Below are positions 8,297 through 16,723 of a stretch of DNA of 64,000 nt, in pieces. Where the stretch lies: positions 1 to 64,000 of the forward strand of contig CAJJBE010000006.1 of assembly GCA_905182335.1 (NCBI GenBank), read 5' to 3'. The position numbers and the translations under genes were made by a program. Under the pieces are notes generated by a model that was given only the letters and a program-made list of their open reading frames with translations, was not told where the DNA came from and did no database searches. Numbering within the stretch: the stretch's first letter is position 1; each line of letters opens with the position of its first letter. The DNA is from Flavobacteriales bacterium UBA4466 (lineage in GTDB: Bacteria > Bacteroidota > Bacteroidia > Flavobacteriales_D > Crocinitomicaceae).

Positions 8297-11284
8297 TTAC
8301 TCAAAGAAAATCTCGTCTGCAAAAAGCCATGTATCATTGCCTTTGCCAAGGTGCCACTCTGGACATTTGCCATGGTTTTTAGCAATTACCCGTATTTTTA
8401 GGATTCCCTGGGTTGTATTTGTCTTTATTTGGAAGTTTTTATGATGGGGGTACACATCAGCTTTCGTAGGTGTTTCAATTTTTAAAGTTTCTAATAACTT
8501 AAATGTTTGACCATCATATGATATAAGGAATTCCACTTTACTTGGTAGGAAAATCCATGATTTTATATCTGAAAGTAATCCTATCCCAATTATTTCTAAC
8601 TCTCTAGGCTTATCAAAGCTCACTTCAGCTACTAGGTCTTGTGCCCAGTATCCTTGCCAATCACCAGTTCTGTATTCATCTGTGCCGCGTGTCTCATCAA
8701 TTAAAGTAAACTCTCCACCAGCAGCGTATTGATTGGCATATTTGGATTCTATATTCAGGCTAACTCCTTGGTCTTTTTTCATGAAACTATTAGCTATAAC
8801 GGCGCTTTTGCCACATTCATTATAAGCTATGGCTTTTATCGTTGTTGATTCACTAATTATAATGTCAGATTTGTAGAGGTTAGATTTATTCGTAGGTACT
8901 GAACCATCTAGCGTATAAAACAATTGAGTTTTTCCATTTTTAATTGCATCCAAGCTAATTGTCATTTTATCTATAAAAACATGTTCGGTTTGATTAAAGA
9001 ATGGAAGAGGAACAAAATTATTTGGTAACTTATCAATTGTTGGAGCATGTGTGAAATTATCACGATTTAATTTAGGGTTTGGGCCCATTAATATTTCAAT
9101 TTCGCCTCCTGATATTAACTCTTTATGTTCTATATAATTTCGTTTTAGTGGTGTTCCATTATAAGAGATAGATTGGATGTGTTTATTGTTAAAACTATTA
9201 TTTTTAACATTGAATGACAGTATTTTACCATTATCTAGATGAATAGATGCTTCATCCATTAACGGTCTTCCAATTTCGTAATATGGATTCCCTGGTGCAA
9301 TTTGATATATACCCAAAGCACTTAATACGTACCACGATGACATTTGTCCACAATCTTCATTTCCAGACAACCCATCTGGGGTGTTAGAATACATCTCTTT
9401 AAATATTCTGTCGATATAGTGTTGAGTTTTTTCTGGTGCGTTTGTGTAGTTGTATAAGTACGCTATATGATGTGATGGCTCATTTCCATGAGCATATTGT
9501 CCAATTAACCCTGTAATGTCTACTTGATGCCTTCCTGAAAGTTTAGATTCAGTTGTGAAGAGGCGATCTAACCATACTTCTAAGGAGTCTTTTCCGCCAA
9601 GAAGATTAATCAACACACCAACTGCATGTGGTGCGTATAGAGAGTATTGCCAGCTATTTGCTTCTGTATAATTGAAGTTAACTTCTGCTGGGTCAAAAGG
9701 TGAAAACCATTTTCCGCTTCTTCTTGCCCTCATGAATTTTGTGGATGGATCAAAGGTGTTGACAAAGTTAAACGCAGTATTAGCTTGTTTAAAGCCCCTA
9801 TTTTCTTTTTCCAGTAAACCAATACAGAAGTCGTCATATGCGTACTCTAAGGTTTTCGAAACTGACTCAGGTTCGTCTCCAGCATTTATATATCCGTTGG
9901 ATTGAAAGCTAATTTTACCAAATTCACTAGATTTAGCTGTAGCAATCATTGCTTCTAGAGCGAGATCAATATCGTAATCTCGAATTCCTTTAGTGTATGC
10001 ATCTGCAATTACAGAAACACTGTGATACCCTATCATACATTCTGTTTCATTCGCTGCAAGTTCCCAAACAGGTAGGTCCCCATCTTGTTCGTATTGGCGT
10101 AAAAATGTATTTATAAAATCGTTTGTGCGTTTTACTTGCGTTAAAGTGTATAATGGGTGAGTGGCACGGTATGTATCCCAGAGTGAAAAAACAGTGTAAT
10201 TATCGCTCTCATTTTCTTTTAGCTGATGTATTTTTTTATCTCTTCCACGATATCTTCCATCGACATCATTAAATATGTTTGGTGCTAAAAAAGAGTGATA
10301 TAGGCTTGTGTAGAAATTAGTCATTATATCCTTGTCCAGTGAATGAAAATGTATTTTATCTAATTCTTGGTTCCACTTACGCGTTACTTCTGCTCTAACT
10401 TTGTTAAAGTTCCAATCGTTAATCTCAGATTCTAGATTTAATCGTGCTCCTACTTCATCAACTGCCGAAACCCCAACTTTAATGTTGACCTGTCTTGTTT
10501 CTTTAGGGAAGGTTAATAGTAATTTGTTTCGGCCTTTTTCTTTGAAAATACGTGATTTTTGATATGGCGAGTCAAGTTCTAGGTGGAAGTAGAAGTGCTG
10601 TTCTGATGCCCAATCTTCAGAAATACGAAATCCTGATACTGTTGTTGATTGATCTTTCTTATCGATTAAGTTGATAGAACTATTCAATAATTTATCACGA
10701 TGATCTAGGTCAATAAGAATGAATTTTTTTCCTTTAGGATTATTGAATGTATACTCATGAAAACCCGCACGTTCACTAACGGTCAAACGTACATCAATAT
10801 CTCCTTGATCTAAATGAACACTGTAAAATCCAGGCGAAGCACTTTCTGATTCGTGTGAAAAATAATCGCCATAACCTTTCTTACTTGAGTGACCTGGGTC
10901 AATTTTAGGGTTCCCACTCTGTGGAACAATAAGTAAATCACCGTAATCTGGAATACCTGTTCCACTAAGATGTGTATGACTAAAACCATATATGATTGAA
11001 TCAGAATAATGATAACCCGAACAACCGTCCCAGCCTTCGCAACGAGTGTCAGGACTCAATTGTACCATACCGAATGGAGCAGAAGCTCCGGGATAGGTGT
11101 GACCGTGTCCGCCAGTTCCGATGAATGGGTTAACGTAAAGTGATTTACTTGTTCTTGTTTCGCTATTATCAACCTCGATACTCATTTGAGTACGACCTTT
11201 TTTCTGAGCAATTTTTAATTCTTTTATCTGTGATGAACAAAATAATGTAGCGCTCGAAAGAAGTAGGGTAAGAGTTAATTTCAT
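8297..11284 (-). CDS. GH92 family alpha-mannosidase with C-terminal accessory domains
   Basis: Glycoside hydrolase family 92 enzymes are exo-acting Ca-dependent alpha-mannosidases of Bacteroidota. The N-terminus has a signal peptide (MKLTLTLLLSSATLFCSSQ) and then the hallmark YVNPFIGTGGHGHTYPGASAPFG start. Further family motifs are SVSKTLEYAYDDFCIG (mid-protein) and NEDCGQMSSWYVLSALGIY before residue 700. The last ~270 residues add a chitobiase-type C-terminal domain (FYTLDGSVPTNKSNLYKS) and an F5/8-type discoidin domain. At 995 residues it is longer than most GH92 (~750). It is the last gene of a packed operon, one base after the ROK gene, linking glycan release with sugar phosphorylation. 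Confidence 0.93.
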   Translation of the reverse strand: MKLTLTLLLSSATLFCSSQIKELKIAQKKGRTQMSIEVDNSETRTSKSLYVNPFIGTGGHGHTYPGASAPFGMVQLSPDTRCEGWDGCSGYHYSDSIIYGFSHTHLSGTGIPDYGDLLIVPQSGNPKIDPGHSSKKGYGDYFSHESESASPGFYSVHLDQGDIDVRLTVSERAGFHEYTFNNPKGKKFILIDLDHRDKLLNSSINLIDKKDQSTTVSGFRISEDWASEQHFYFHLELDSPYQKSRIFKEKGRNKLLLTFPKETRQVNIKVGVSAVDEVGARLNLESEINDWNFNKVRAEVTRKWNQELDKIHFHSLDKDIMTNFYTSLYHSFLAPNIFNDVDGRYRGRDKKIHQLKENESDNYTVFSLWDTYRATHPLYTLTQVKRTNDFINTFLRQYEQDGDLPVWELAANETECMIGYHSVSVIADAYTKGIRDYDIDLALEAMIATAKSSEFGKISFQSNGYINAGDEPESVSKTLEYAYDDFCIGLLEKENRGFKQANTAFNFVNTFDPSTKFMRARRSGKWFSPFDPAEVNFNYTEANSWQYSLYAPHAVGVLINLLGGKDSLEVWLDRLFTTESKLSGRHQVDITGLIGQYAHGNEPSHHIAYLYNYTNAPEKTQHYIDRIFKEMYSNTPDGLSGNEDCGQMSSWYVLSALGIYQIAPGNPYYEIGRPLMDEASIHLDNGKILSFNVKNNSFNNKHIQSISYNGTPLKRNYIEHKELISGGEIEILMGPNPKLNRDNFTHAPTIDKLPNNFVPLPFFNQTEHVFIDKMTISLDAIKNGKTQLFYTLDGSVPTNKSNLYKSDIIISESTTIKAIAYNECGKSAVIANSFMKKDQGVSLNIESKYANQYAAGGEFTLIDETRGTDEYRTGDWQGYWAQDLVAEVSFDKPRELEIIGIGLLSDIKSWIFLPSKVEFLISYDGQTFKLLETLKIETPTKADVYPHHKNFQIKTNTTQGILKIRVIAKNHGKCPEWHLGKGNDTWLFADEIFFE

Positions 11285-11285
11285 A

Positions 11286-12227
11286 TTAATTATGTTGATT
11301 CCAAACTAACGATGCAGCACCTAGTACAGCTGCATTTTTATCATGTAGTTGAGATATTCTAATTTCAATTTTATCCTTGTATATTTTCAGTAAAGATTCT
11401 TCCATGTATTTCTTAACCTTGTCAGCAAATGGTTTACCACTTTGGGCAATGCCTCCAAATAAAATGTATGCTTTTGGACTATTAAAACAAGTGAAATCAG
11501 ACAGGGAAGACCCTAGTATTTTTGCTGTATAATCTAGGATTTCCTTGCTAAATAAATCTCCCTCATCTGCGAGTCGAAACACGTCATTAGAGCTTGGGTT
11601 ATTTATGAGTTTAAGTTCTGACGTTGATTTGTTTATAGATTCTAATTCAGTGATTGAACGAGTAACACCAGTTGCAGAAGTGTAAGCCTCTAGACATCCT
11701 TTTCGTCCACACCCACATGGTCTTCCATCATTTATTACTCTAATGTGTCCATATTCGCCAGCAAAACCATCGTGACCATAAACAAGCTTTCCATTAACAA
11801 CGACACCACTACCTAGGCCCGTACCAAGTGTAATTGTTACAAAATCATCTAAATCTTTGGCTGCACCATAAATCATTTCACCGATGGCTGCAGCATTAGC
11901 ATCATTGGTCAGTATCGCGTCAGATTTAAATCGATATTCAAAAAGTCGAGCTAAGGGGATAATTCCTTTCCATTTTAAATTTGGAGCAAATTCAATCGTT
12001 CCAGAAAAGAAATTTCCGTTTGGCGCACCAATTCCAATTCCAATAATATTTTTAAGTTGACCAATCGCATCAATTCGCTCGTAGATTTTGTCTACTAAAT
12101 CTTCTGGGGTCAAGAATGCAGAGGTTTTTAGAGACTCTTCAAAGTATAGGTTCCCTTGAATGTCAACTAATCCAAAAACTGAGTTAGTCCCTCCGATGTC
12201 AACCCCTAATGCAAGATTCTTGTTCAT
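11286..12227 (-). CDS. ROK family sugar kinase (glucokinase-like)
   Basis: A cytoplasmic kinase of 313 residues. ATP-binding motif VDIGGTNSVFG at the N-terminus, catalytic Asp in LTNDANAAAIGE, and the ROK zinc motif CGCGRKGCLEAYTS. It has no helix-turn-helix domain, so it is an enzyme rather than a NagC/Mlc-type repressor. Beside a GH92 mannosidase the substrate may be mannose or glucose (inference). Spacing to both neighbours is one base or less, so it is cotranscribed. Confidence 0.93.
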   Translation of the reverse strand: MNKNLALGVDIGGTNSVFGLVDIQGNLYFEESLKTSAFLTPEDLVDKIYERIDAIGQLKNIIGIGIGAPNGNFFSGTIEFAPNLKWKGIIPLARLFEYRFKSDAILTNDANAAAIGEMIYGAAKDLDDFVTITLGTGLGSGVVVNGKLVYGHDGFAGEYGHIRVINDGRPCGCGRKGCLEAYTSATGVTRSITELESINKSTSELKLINNPSSNDVFRLADEGDLFSKEILDYTAKILGSSLSDFTCFNSPKAYILFGGIAQSGKPFADKVKKYMEESLLKIYKDKIEIRISQLHDKNAAVLGAASLVWNQHN

Positions 12228-12875
12228 TTAGCTAGATTTAAAATTCCATTCACCATAAAACTCGTCTAAGAATTGTTCCATGTATTGGTGCCTGTGTAAT
12301 CCAATTTTTTTTGCGGTTTCTGTATTTAATCGATCTTTTAAAAGTAGTAATTTCTCATAGAAATGATTAATTGTACTTGTTTCTGAGTTTGCGTATTCTT
12401 CAAAAGAATCATGTATTTCTGACCCTAGATTAGGATCATATATGGGGTGATTCTTATTTCCGCCATACGCAAAGGTTCTTGCGATGCCAATTGCCCCAAT
12501 CGCATCTAGTCTATCCGCATCTTGAACAATTCTACCTTCTAATGAATTCATTTCAGTTTTTGTGTTTGCGCCTTTATAGCTAACATTATCAACAATGTAT
12601 TTCACATTGTCTGCAGTTTCTTTGTCGCAGCCTAATTCAAGAAGAAGGGCGTGAGCTACTTTCCCTCCTTCGTCTAGCTTTCCACCATTAAATTTATGAT
12701 CTGAAATGTCATGTAAAAAAGCGGCCAACTCTATGGTGTTGGCGTCACCACCTTCTTTTGATTGTATATGTTTAGAAAGATTTACTACACGATTAATATG
12801 GTGCCAATCGTGCCCTGTTGCCTCACCGTCAAATTGTTCAAAAATTGCTGTTTTTACTTTGTCAATTAGTGCCAT
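12228..12875 (-). CDS. HD-domain phosphohydrolase (YedJ-like)
   Basis: A protein of 215 residues with the HD metal-binding pattern: H in HDWHHINRVV, HD in AAFLHDISDHKF, and a downstream Asp in VQDADRLDAIGAIGIAR. This is the YedJ/YpgQ-type family of predicted cytoplasmic nucleotide or small-molecule phosphohydrolases. The stop directly abuts the ROK gene start. The substrate is unknown. Confidence 0.88.
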   Translation of the reverse strand: MALIDKVKTAIFEQFDGEATGHDWHHINRVVNLSKHIQSKEGGDANTIELAAFLHDISDHKFNGGKLDEGGKVAHALLLELGCDKETADNVKYIVDNVSYKGANTKTEMNSLEGRIVQDADRLDAIGAIGIARTFAYGGNKNHPIYDPNLGSEIHDSFEEYANSETSTINHFYEKLLLLKDRLNTETAKKIGLHRHQYMEQFLDEFYGEWNFKSS

Positions 12876-13921
12876 TATCGTTTGATTAGTTCAAAGAATT
12901 GGATACTTCCAAATTTTGTAGTTGCTATTAAGTGGGTTTCAGTAGCGTTTAGACTAAAGTATGAACCCTGTGCAAAAGCCGTCCAGTTTTTACCTCCATC
13001 CAGTGAAAAATCTATTCCGTTTCTGCCAGAGCTATAGTAAACATTGTCTTTAGAAAACACACACGAACGATATCCCCCAACAGGATTAATAGGGTTAAGC
13101 CAAGTTTTCCCACCATCTTCTGTATAAAAAGAAACGTTATTTTTCAGCTCAGGAGAAAGGTAATCTCCTCCTACAATTACACCGATAGAATCATTCATGA
13201 AATGCATAGAGTAGGCTCCTGTGGATTCACTGGAATAGTATGGTAAATATACATTTGACCAAGTCTTTCCGTTGTTTGTGCTCTTGAAAAAACGACTTTT
13301 CAAACCTCCTGAAACGAACATGTAGGTGCTGTCATTTAAGATTTGAACGTTTGTCCCACTCGCAGCAAACCCCGCTTCGCCAGGCGTAGCTAGAATGTTT
13401 CCTTTGCACTTATCCCAAGAATTACCAGAATCATTTGTATGAAATAAATTGAAAGCTCCCTGTGTTGGGTCTCCCATCATAAACCCTCTGTCTCCAATAA
13501 AATCCATTCCGTCCAGAAATACACCTTCCCATATTTCTAAGGCTAAAATATGTATATTTCCCTCTACGTCTAGTAAGATTATTTTTCCATTTTCACCACT
13601 ATGCATTGCGATAATTTTATTTCCACTTACATCAATGTCACGAATTTCGTTGATTTTCTTTTTTTTGAAGATAAGTTGACTTTCTTTCGATTTTGGATTC
13701 ATATAATAAATCGAGCCATCGGAATTACCCAGAAACAATCGGTCGTCCATAAACAGTAATCCTCTGGCATAAATGCTAGAGTCTCCATATTGAACACTCT
13801 CGGTATTTTTATTCTTCTTAATGTACCTCTTAGTACTCAGTTGTGCACTGACACCTAAGCCAATTAAAATAAAGAAGGAGCTACTTATTGAATTTCGTAT
13901 TAAATTTTTCACGTTGTTCAT
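12875..13921 (-). CDS. Exported BNR/Ycf48-like beta-propeller protein
   Basis: A protein of 348 residues with an N-terminal hydrophobic signal segment (SSSFFILIGLGVSAQ). It contains repeated Asp-box/BNR motifs of the type DSGNSWDKC, NNGKTWSNV, DGGKTWLNP and DGGKNWTAF, so it forms a sialidase/Ycf48-type beta-propeller. No catalytic residues of sialidases are apparent. Many Bacteroidota proteins of this kind are annotated as oxidoreductases without proof. The start overlaps the acyltransferase end by 41 bases and its end overlaps the HD gene by one. Confidence 0.8.
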   Translation of the reverse strand: MNNVKNLIRNSISSSFFILIGLGVSAQLSTKRYIKKNKNTESVQYGDSSIYARGLLFMDDRLFLGNSDGSIYYMNPKSKESQLIFKKKKINEIRDIDVSGNKIIAMHSGENGKIILLDVEGNIHILALEIWEGVFLDGMDFIGDRGFMMGDPTQGAFNLFHTNDSGNSWDKCKGNILATPGEAGFAASGTNVQILNDSTYMFVSGGLKSRFFKSTNNGKTWSNVYLPYYSSESTGAYSMHFMNDSIGVIVGGDYLSPELKNNVSFYTEDGGKTWLNPINPVGGYRSCVFSKDNVYYSSGRNGIDFSLDGGKNWTAFAQGSYFSLNATETHLIATTKFGSIQFFELIKR

Positions 13922-14801
13922 TCATTAGTAATTCAATGTCTTCTGGTAATTCTCGTTTCCATCGTTTGTGTGACCAGAGCCAGTATTGAGGTGTTAAAAT
14001 AATTTCTTTTTCTAATAACCTTGTATGCGCTTCTGTAATTCCCCCCCAATTGAAATCCCTTGGGTTTTCAGCAATAAGTGTCAACTCCATTGTATAAGTT
14101 CCGCGTTTCATTTTTTTTATCGCAAAGAAAACTACAGAGTAATCTAGTGTGTTTGCCATTAATTCTGTGCCAAATAGAACAGCTGTTTTTTGGTTTAGGA
14201 AATCCATCCAATAGCTCTTTAGAGAATTACCGGGAGATTGATCGCTTAGCAATAAGATAGCGTTCAATTCATTTTTCCTTTTGTCTAATTCAGCCTTATA
14301 GCTCTTTGCATGAGCAATAGTCATTCCGAACCTTGATCGGCGTTCATTAATTTTTTTACCCCAAAACTTAGAGCTTAAAGGCATTCCGATACCAATTGCC
14401 TTATGCTTAAAAAGTAGATCCTGTACGTTTACAAGCCATTCCCAATTGTTGTAGTGGCCTGAAACCAGAATGACGTTTCGCTCTTTCTTGTGTAATTCAT
14501 CCATTATTTCAGGATTTGTTACTTTAAGACGTCTGTGTATTTCATGTTCCGAAATTGTAAGTGATTTTATTCCTTCAGCCAACAAATCAGTCAAATGGCG
14601 ATAAAATTTCAATTTAATTTTTCTTCGTTCTTGTTTTGATTTATTAGGGAAACTTCGTTCAATATTCTCTTCAATAACTTTCTTTCGATAAGGAATAACA
14701 GTAATAATTAATAAATAGAATAAATCTGTTAATATGTATAGGGCAGTCAAGGGTAGATATGACAATGGTATAAGGAATATATAGTAGCCTATTTTTGCCA
14801 T
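13881..14801 (-). CDS. Lipid A biosynthesis acyltransferase family protein (LpxL/HtrB type)
   Basis: An inner-membrane acyltransferase of 306 residues. An N-terminal membrane segment (YYIFLIPLSYLPLTALYILTD) is followed by the catalytic H-x4-E motif in VSGHYNNWEW, and PLSSKFWGKKINERRSRFG and QSPGN motifs typical of the LpxL/LpxM family. It would add a secondary acyl chain to lipid A. Its partner in the operon, lptD further upstream, fits an outer-membrane biogenesis role. Starts overlap rarA by one base (ATGA type). Confidence 0.9.
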   Translation of the reverse strand: MAKIGYYIFLIPLSYLPLTALYILTDLFYLLIITVIPYRKKVIEENIERSFPNKSKQERRKIKLKFYRHLTDLLAEGIKSLTISEHEIHRRLKVTNPEIMDELHKKERNVILVSGHYNNWEWLVNVQDLLFKHKAIGIGMPLSSKFWGKKINERRSRFGMTIAHAKSYKAELDKRKNELNAILLLSDQSPGNSLKSYWMDFLNQKTAVLFGTELMANTLDYSVVFFAIKKMKRGTYTMELTLIAENPRDFNWGGITEAHTRLLEKEIILTPQYWLWSHKRWKRELPEDIELLMNEQREKFNTKFNK

Positions 14802-16081
14802 TATTTAGTGTATTTTTTTCCCCACAACTTCGTTGTTCTCGTTGCTATTTCTTGTTCTTTTGAGCTGCTACCTGGAGAAATGAAATTAGTTCCTTTTATC
14901 TCTTCAGGTAAAAATTCTTGTTGGGCAAAATTTCCAGGGAAATCGTGTGAGTATTTATATCCTTCTCCATAGCCAAGTTCTTTTATTAACTTGGTGGGGG
15001 CGTTCCTGAGGGGAAGAGGTATTCCTAAATCCCCAGTTTCTTTCACCAGTTGTTGAGCGCGATTAATGGCTATGTATGAAGCATTTCCTTTTGGAGAATT
15101 GGCAAGGTAAATAGTGCATTGACTTAATATTAAACGTGCTTCAGGCCAGCCTACTACTTGAACAGCTTGAAAACAATTATTTGCCATGAGCAATGCATTT
15201 GGATTTGCTAATCCAATATCTTCAGAAGCAGAGATTAATAATCTACGTGCAATAAACTTTGGATCCTCTCCACCCTCAACCATTCGTGCCAACCAATATA
15301 CTGCAGCGTTTGGGTCACTTCCTCGTATTGATTTAATAAACGCTGAAATTATATCATAATGTTGCTCACCGTCTTTGTCGTAAGACATGATAGATTGTTG
15401 TGCCGTTAAACGGACAAGGTCATTTGTAATTATAATCGGATCGCTTTTAACAGTGCCAATAATTATTTCAAAGACATTAAGTAATTTTCGTGCATCTCCA
15501 CCAGAAATAGCAAGTAGTGCATTTGTTTCTTTTAATTGAATATTCTTTGTCTTTAGAGTTTTGTCCTTAGCAATTGCTTTATCAAGTATTTCAGATAATG
15601 ACTCCTTCGAGTGTTCTTTCAATGTGTAGATTTGACAACGAGAAAGTAAAGCCGAAATAACTTCGAAAGAAGGGTTTTCTGTAGTTGCACCAATTAATGT
15701 AACCACACCTTTCTCTACCGCTCCTAGTAATGAGTCCTGCTGTGTTTTTGAAAAACGATGGATCTCATCAATAAATAGCAATGTGCCAGATTGTTGAAAA
15801 ATACCACCATTTTCAACCTTATTAATTACTTCACGAACATCTTTAACTCCCGAAGAAATGGCAGACAGTGTGTGAAAAGGTCTGTCAAGATGTTTAGCGA
15901 TTAGATGTGCTAATGTTGTTTTTCCTACGCCAGGAGGCCCCCAAAAGATCATTGAAGGAATTAATCCAGAGTCCAATGCACGGCGTAATGATGCACCTTC
16001 TTTCAGTAGGTGGTCTTGACCCCTATACTCATCTAGGGTAGTTGGACGCATACGCTCTGCTAAAGGTGCTAAAACACTCAT
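14801..16081 (-). CDS. rarA: Replication-associated recombination protein A (AAA+ ATPase)
   Basis: A 426-residue AAA+ ATPase of the RarA/MgsA/WRNIP1 family acting at stalled replication forks. Walker A GPPGVGKTT (~48-56), Walker B with LLFIDEIHRF (~101-110), sensor GATTENPSFEV, and the C-terminal MgsA tetramerisation region with EDIGLANPNAL and SPKGN motifs. Sixty bases separate it from the yqgE gene upstream, and it overlaps the acyltransferase gene by one base. Confidence 0.95.
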   Translation of the reverse strand: MSVLAPLAERMRPTTLDEYRGQDHLLKEGASLRRALDSGLIPSMIFWGPPGVGKTTLAHLIAKHLDRPFHTLSAISSGVKDVREVINKVENGGIFQQSGTLLFIDEIHRFSKTQQDSLLGAVEKGVVTLIGATTENPSFEVISALLSRCQIYTLKEHSKESLSEILDKAIAKDKTLKTKNIQLKETNALLAISGGDARKLLNVFEIIIGTVKSDPIIITNDLVRLTAQQSIMSYDKDGEQHYDIISAFIKSIRGSDPNAAVYWLARMVEGGEDPKFIARRLLISASEDIGLANPNALLMANNCFQAVQVVGWPEARLILSQCTIYLANSPKGNASYIAINRAQQLVKETGDLGIPLPLRNAPTKLIKELGYGEGYKYSHDFPGNFAQQEFLPEEIKGTNFISPGSSSKEQEIATRTTKLWGKKYTK

Positions 16082-16141
16082 TTAATATTTTAATTTGACT
16101 ATAAAAATAAGAATAAACTATACGGATAGAAAAGATTTCAC

Positions 16142-16720
16142 TTAATTGTCTGATGGGTTTTGTGGGAATTGTGATATTACTTTGTATTTACCACCAAGTT
16201 TCTCCAACATTTCTGTCCATATATCATCATGACTTGTGTCTAGTATCTCTTCTTTTTTAATGTTATTTAGAACAATCCAGGCCTTATCTCTAATCTCTCC
16301 TTCTAGTTGTCCGATTTCCCAGCCAGAATAACCAACAAAGAATCTAATTTCACTTGCTTTATCAGCATCAATTAATAGCATTTTTTTAATTGTATTAAAA
16401 TCACCTCCAATAAACAATCCGTTTGATATTGGTAATGAATTTGGAATTTCTTCGCCTAATGAATGGATGTAGAATAGATTCGAGACATCAACCGGCCCAC
16501 CAATACTAATTTTAGTTTTCACCGACGGAAAATATTCTATAAAATCACCAATCTCATTTTTAATATATTTATTTAATATAAAACCAAAATGACCATCTTC
16601 GCTTTGATTACATATGAAGACAATTGAACGTGAAAAGTACTCATCTTCTGAAAAAGGTTCAGATATCAGAATACTTCCTGATTTTAGTGGGGCTTTATTT
16701 TCGAAATAAAAGTCTATCAA
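16142..16720 (-). CDS. YqgE/AlgH family protein
   Basis: A protein of 192 residues. The family signature is clear: APLKSGSILISEPFSEDEYFSRSIVFIC near the N-terminus, FGFILNK, then IGGPVD and FVGYSGWEIGQLEGE. The biochemical function is unknown. It starts three bases after the end of lptD and is probably cotranscribed with it. Confidence 0.93.
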   Translation of the reverse strand: MIDFYFENKAPLKSGSILISEPFSEDEYFSRSIVFICNQSEDGHFGFILNKYIKNEIGDFIEYFPSVKTKISIGGPVDVSNLFYIHSLGEEIPNSLPISNGLFIGGDFNTIKKMLLIDADKASEIRFFVGYSGWEIGQLEGEIRDKAWIVLNNIKKEEILDTSHDDIWTEMLEKLGGKYKVISQFPQNPSDN

Positions 16721-16723
16721 GGC

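Noticed and set aside
13449-13679. Plus-strand frame within the BNR-repeat gene
   Set aside because: Antisense shadow of a well-supported gene.
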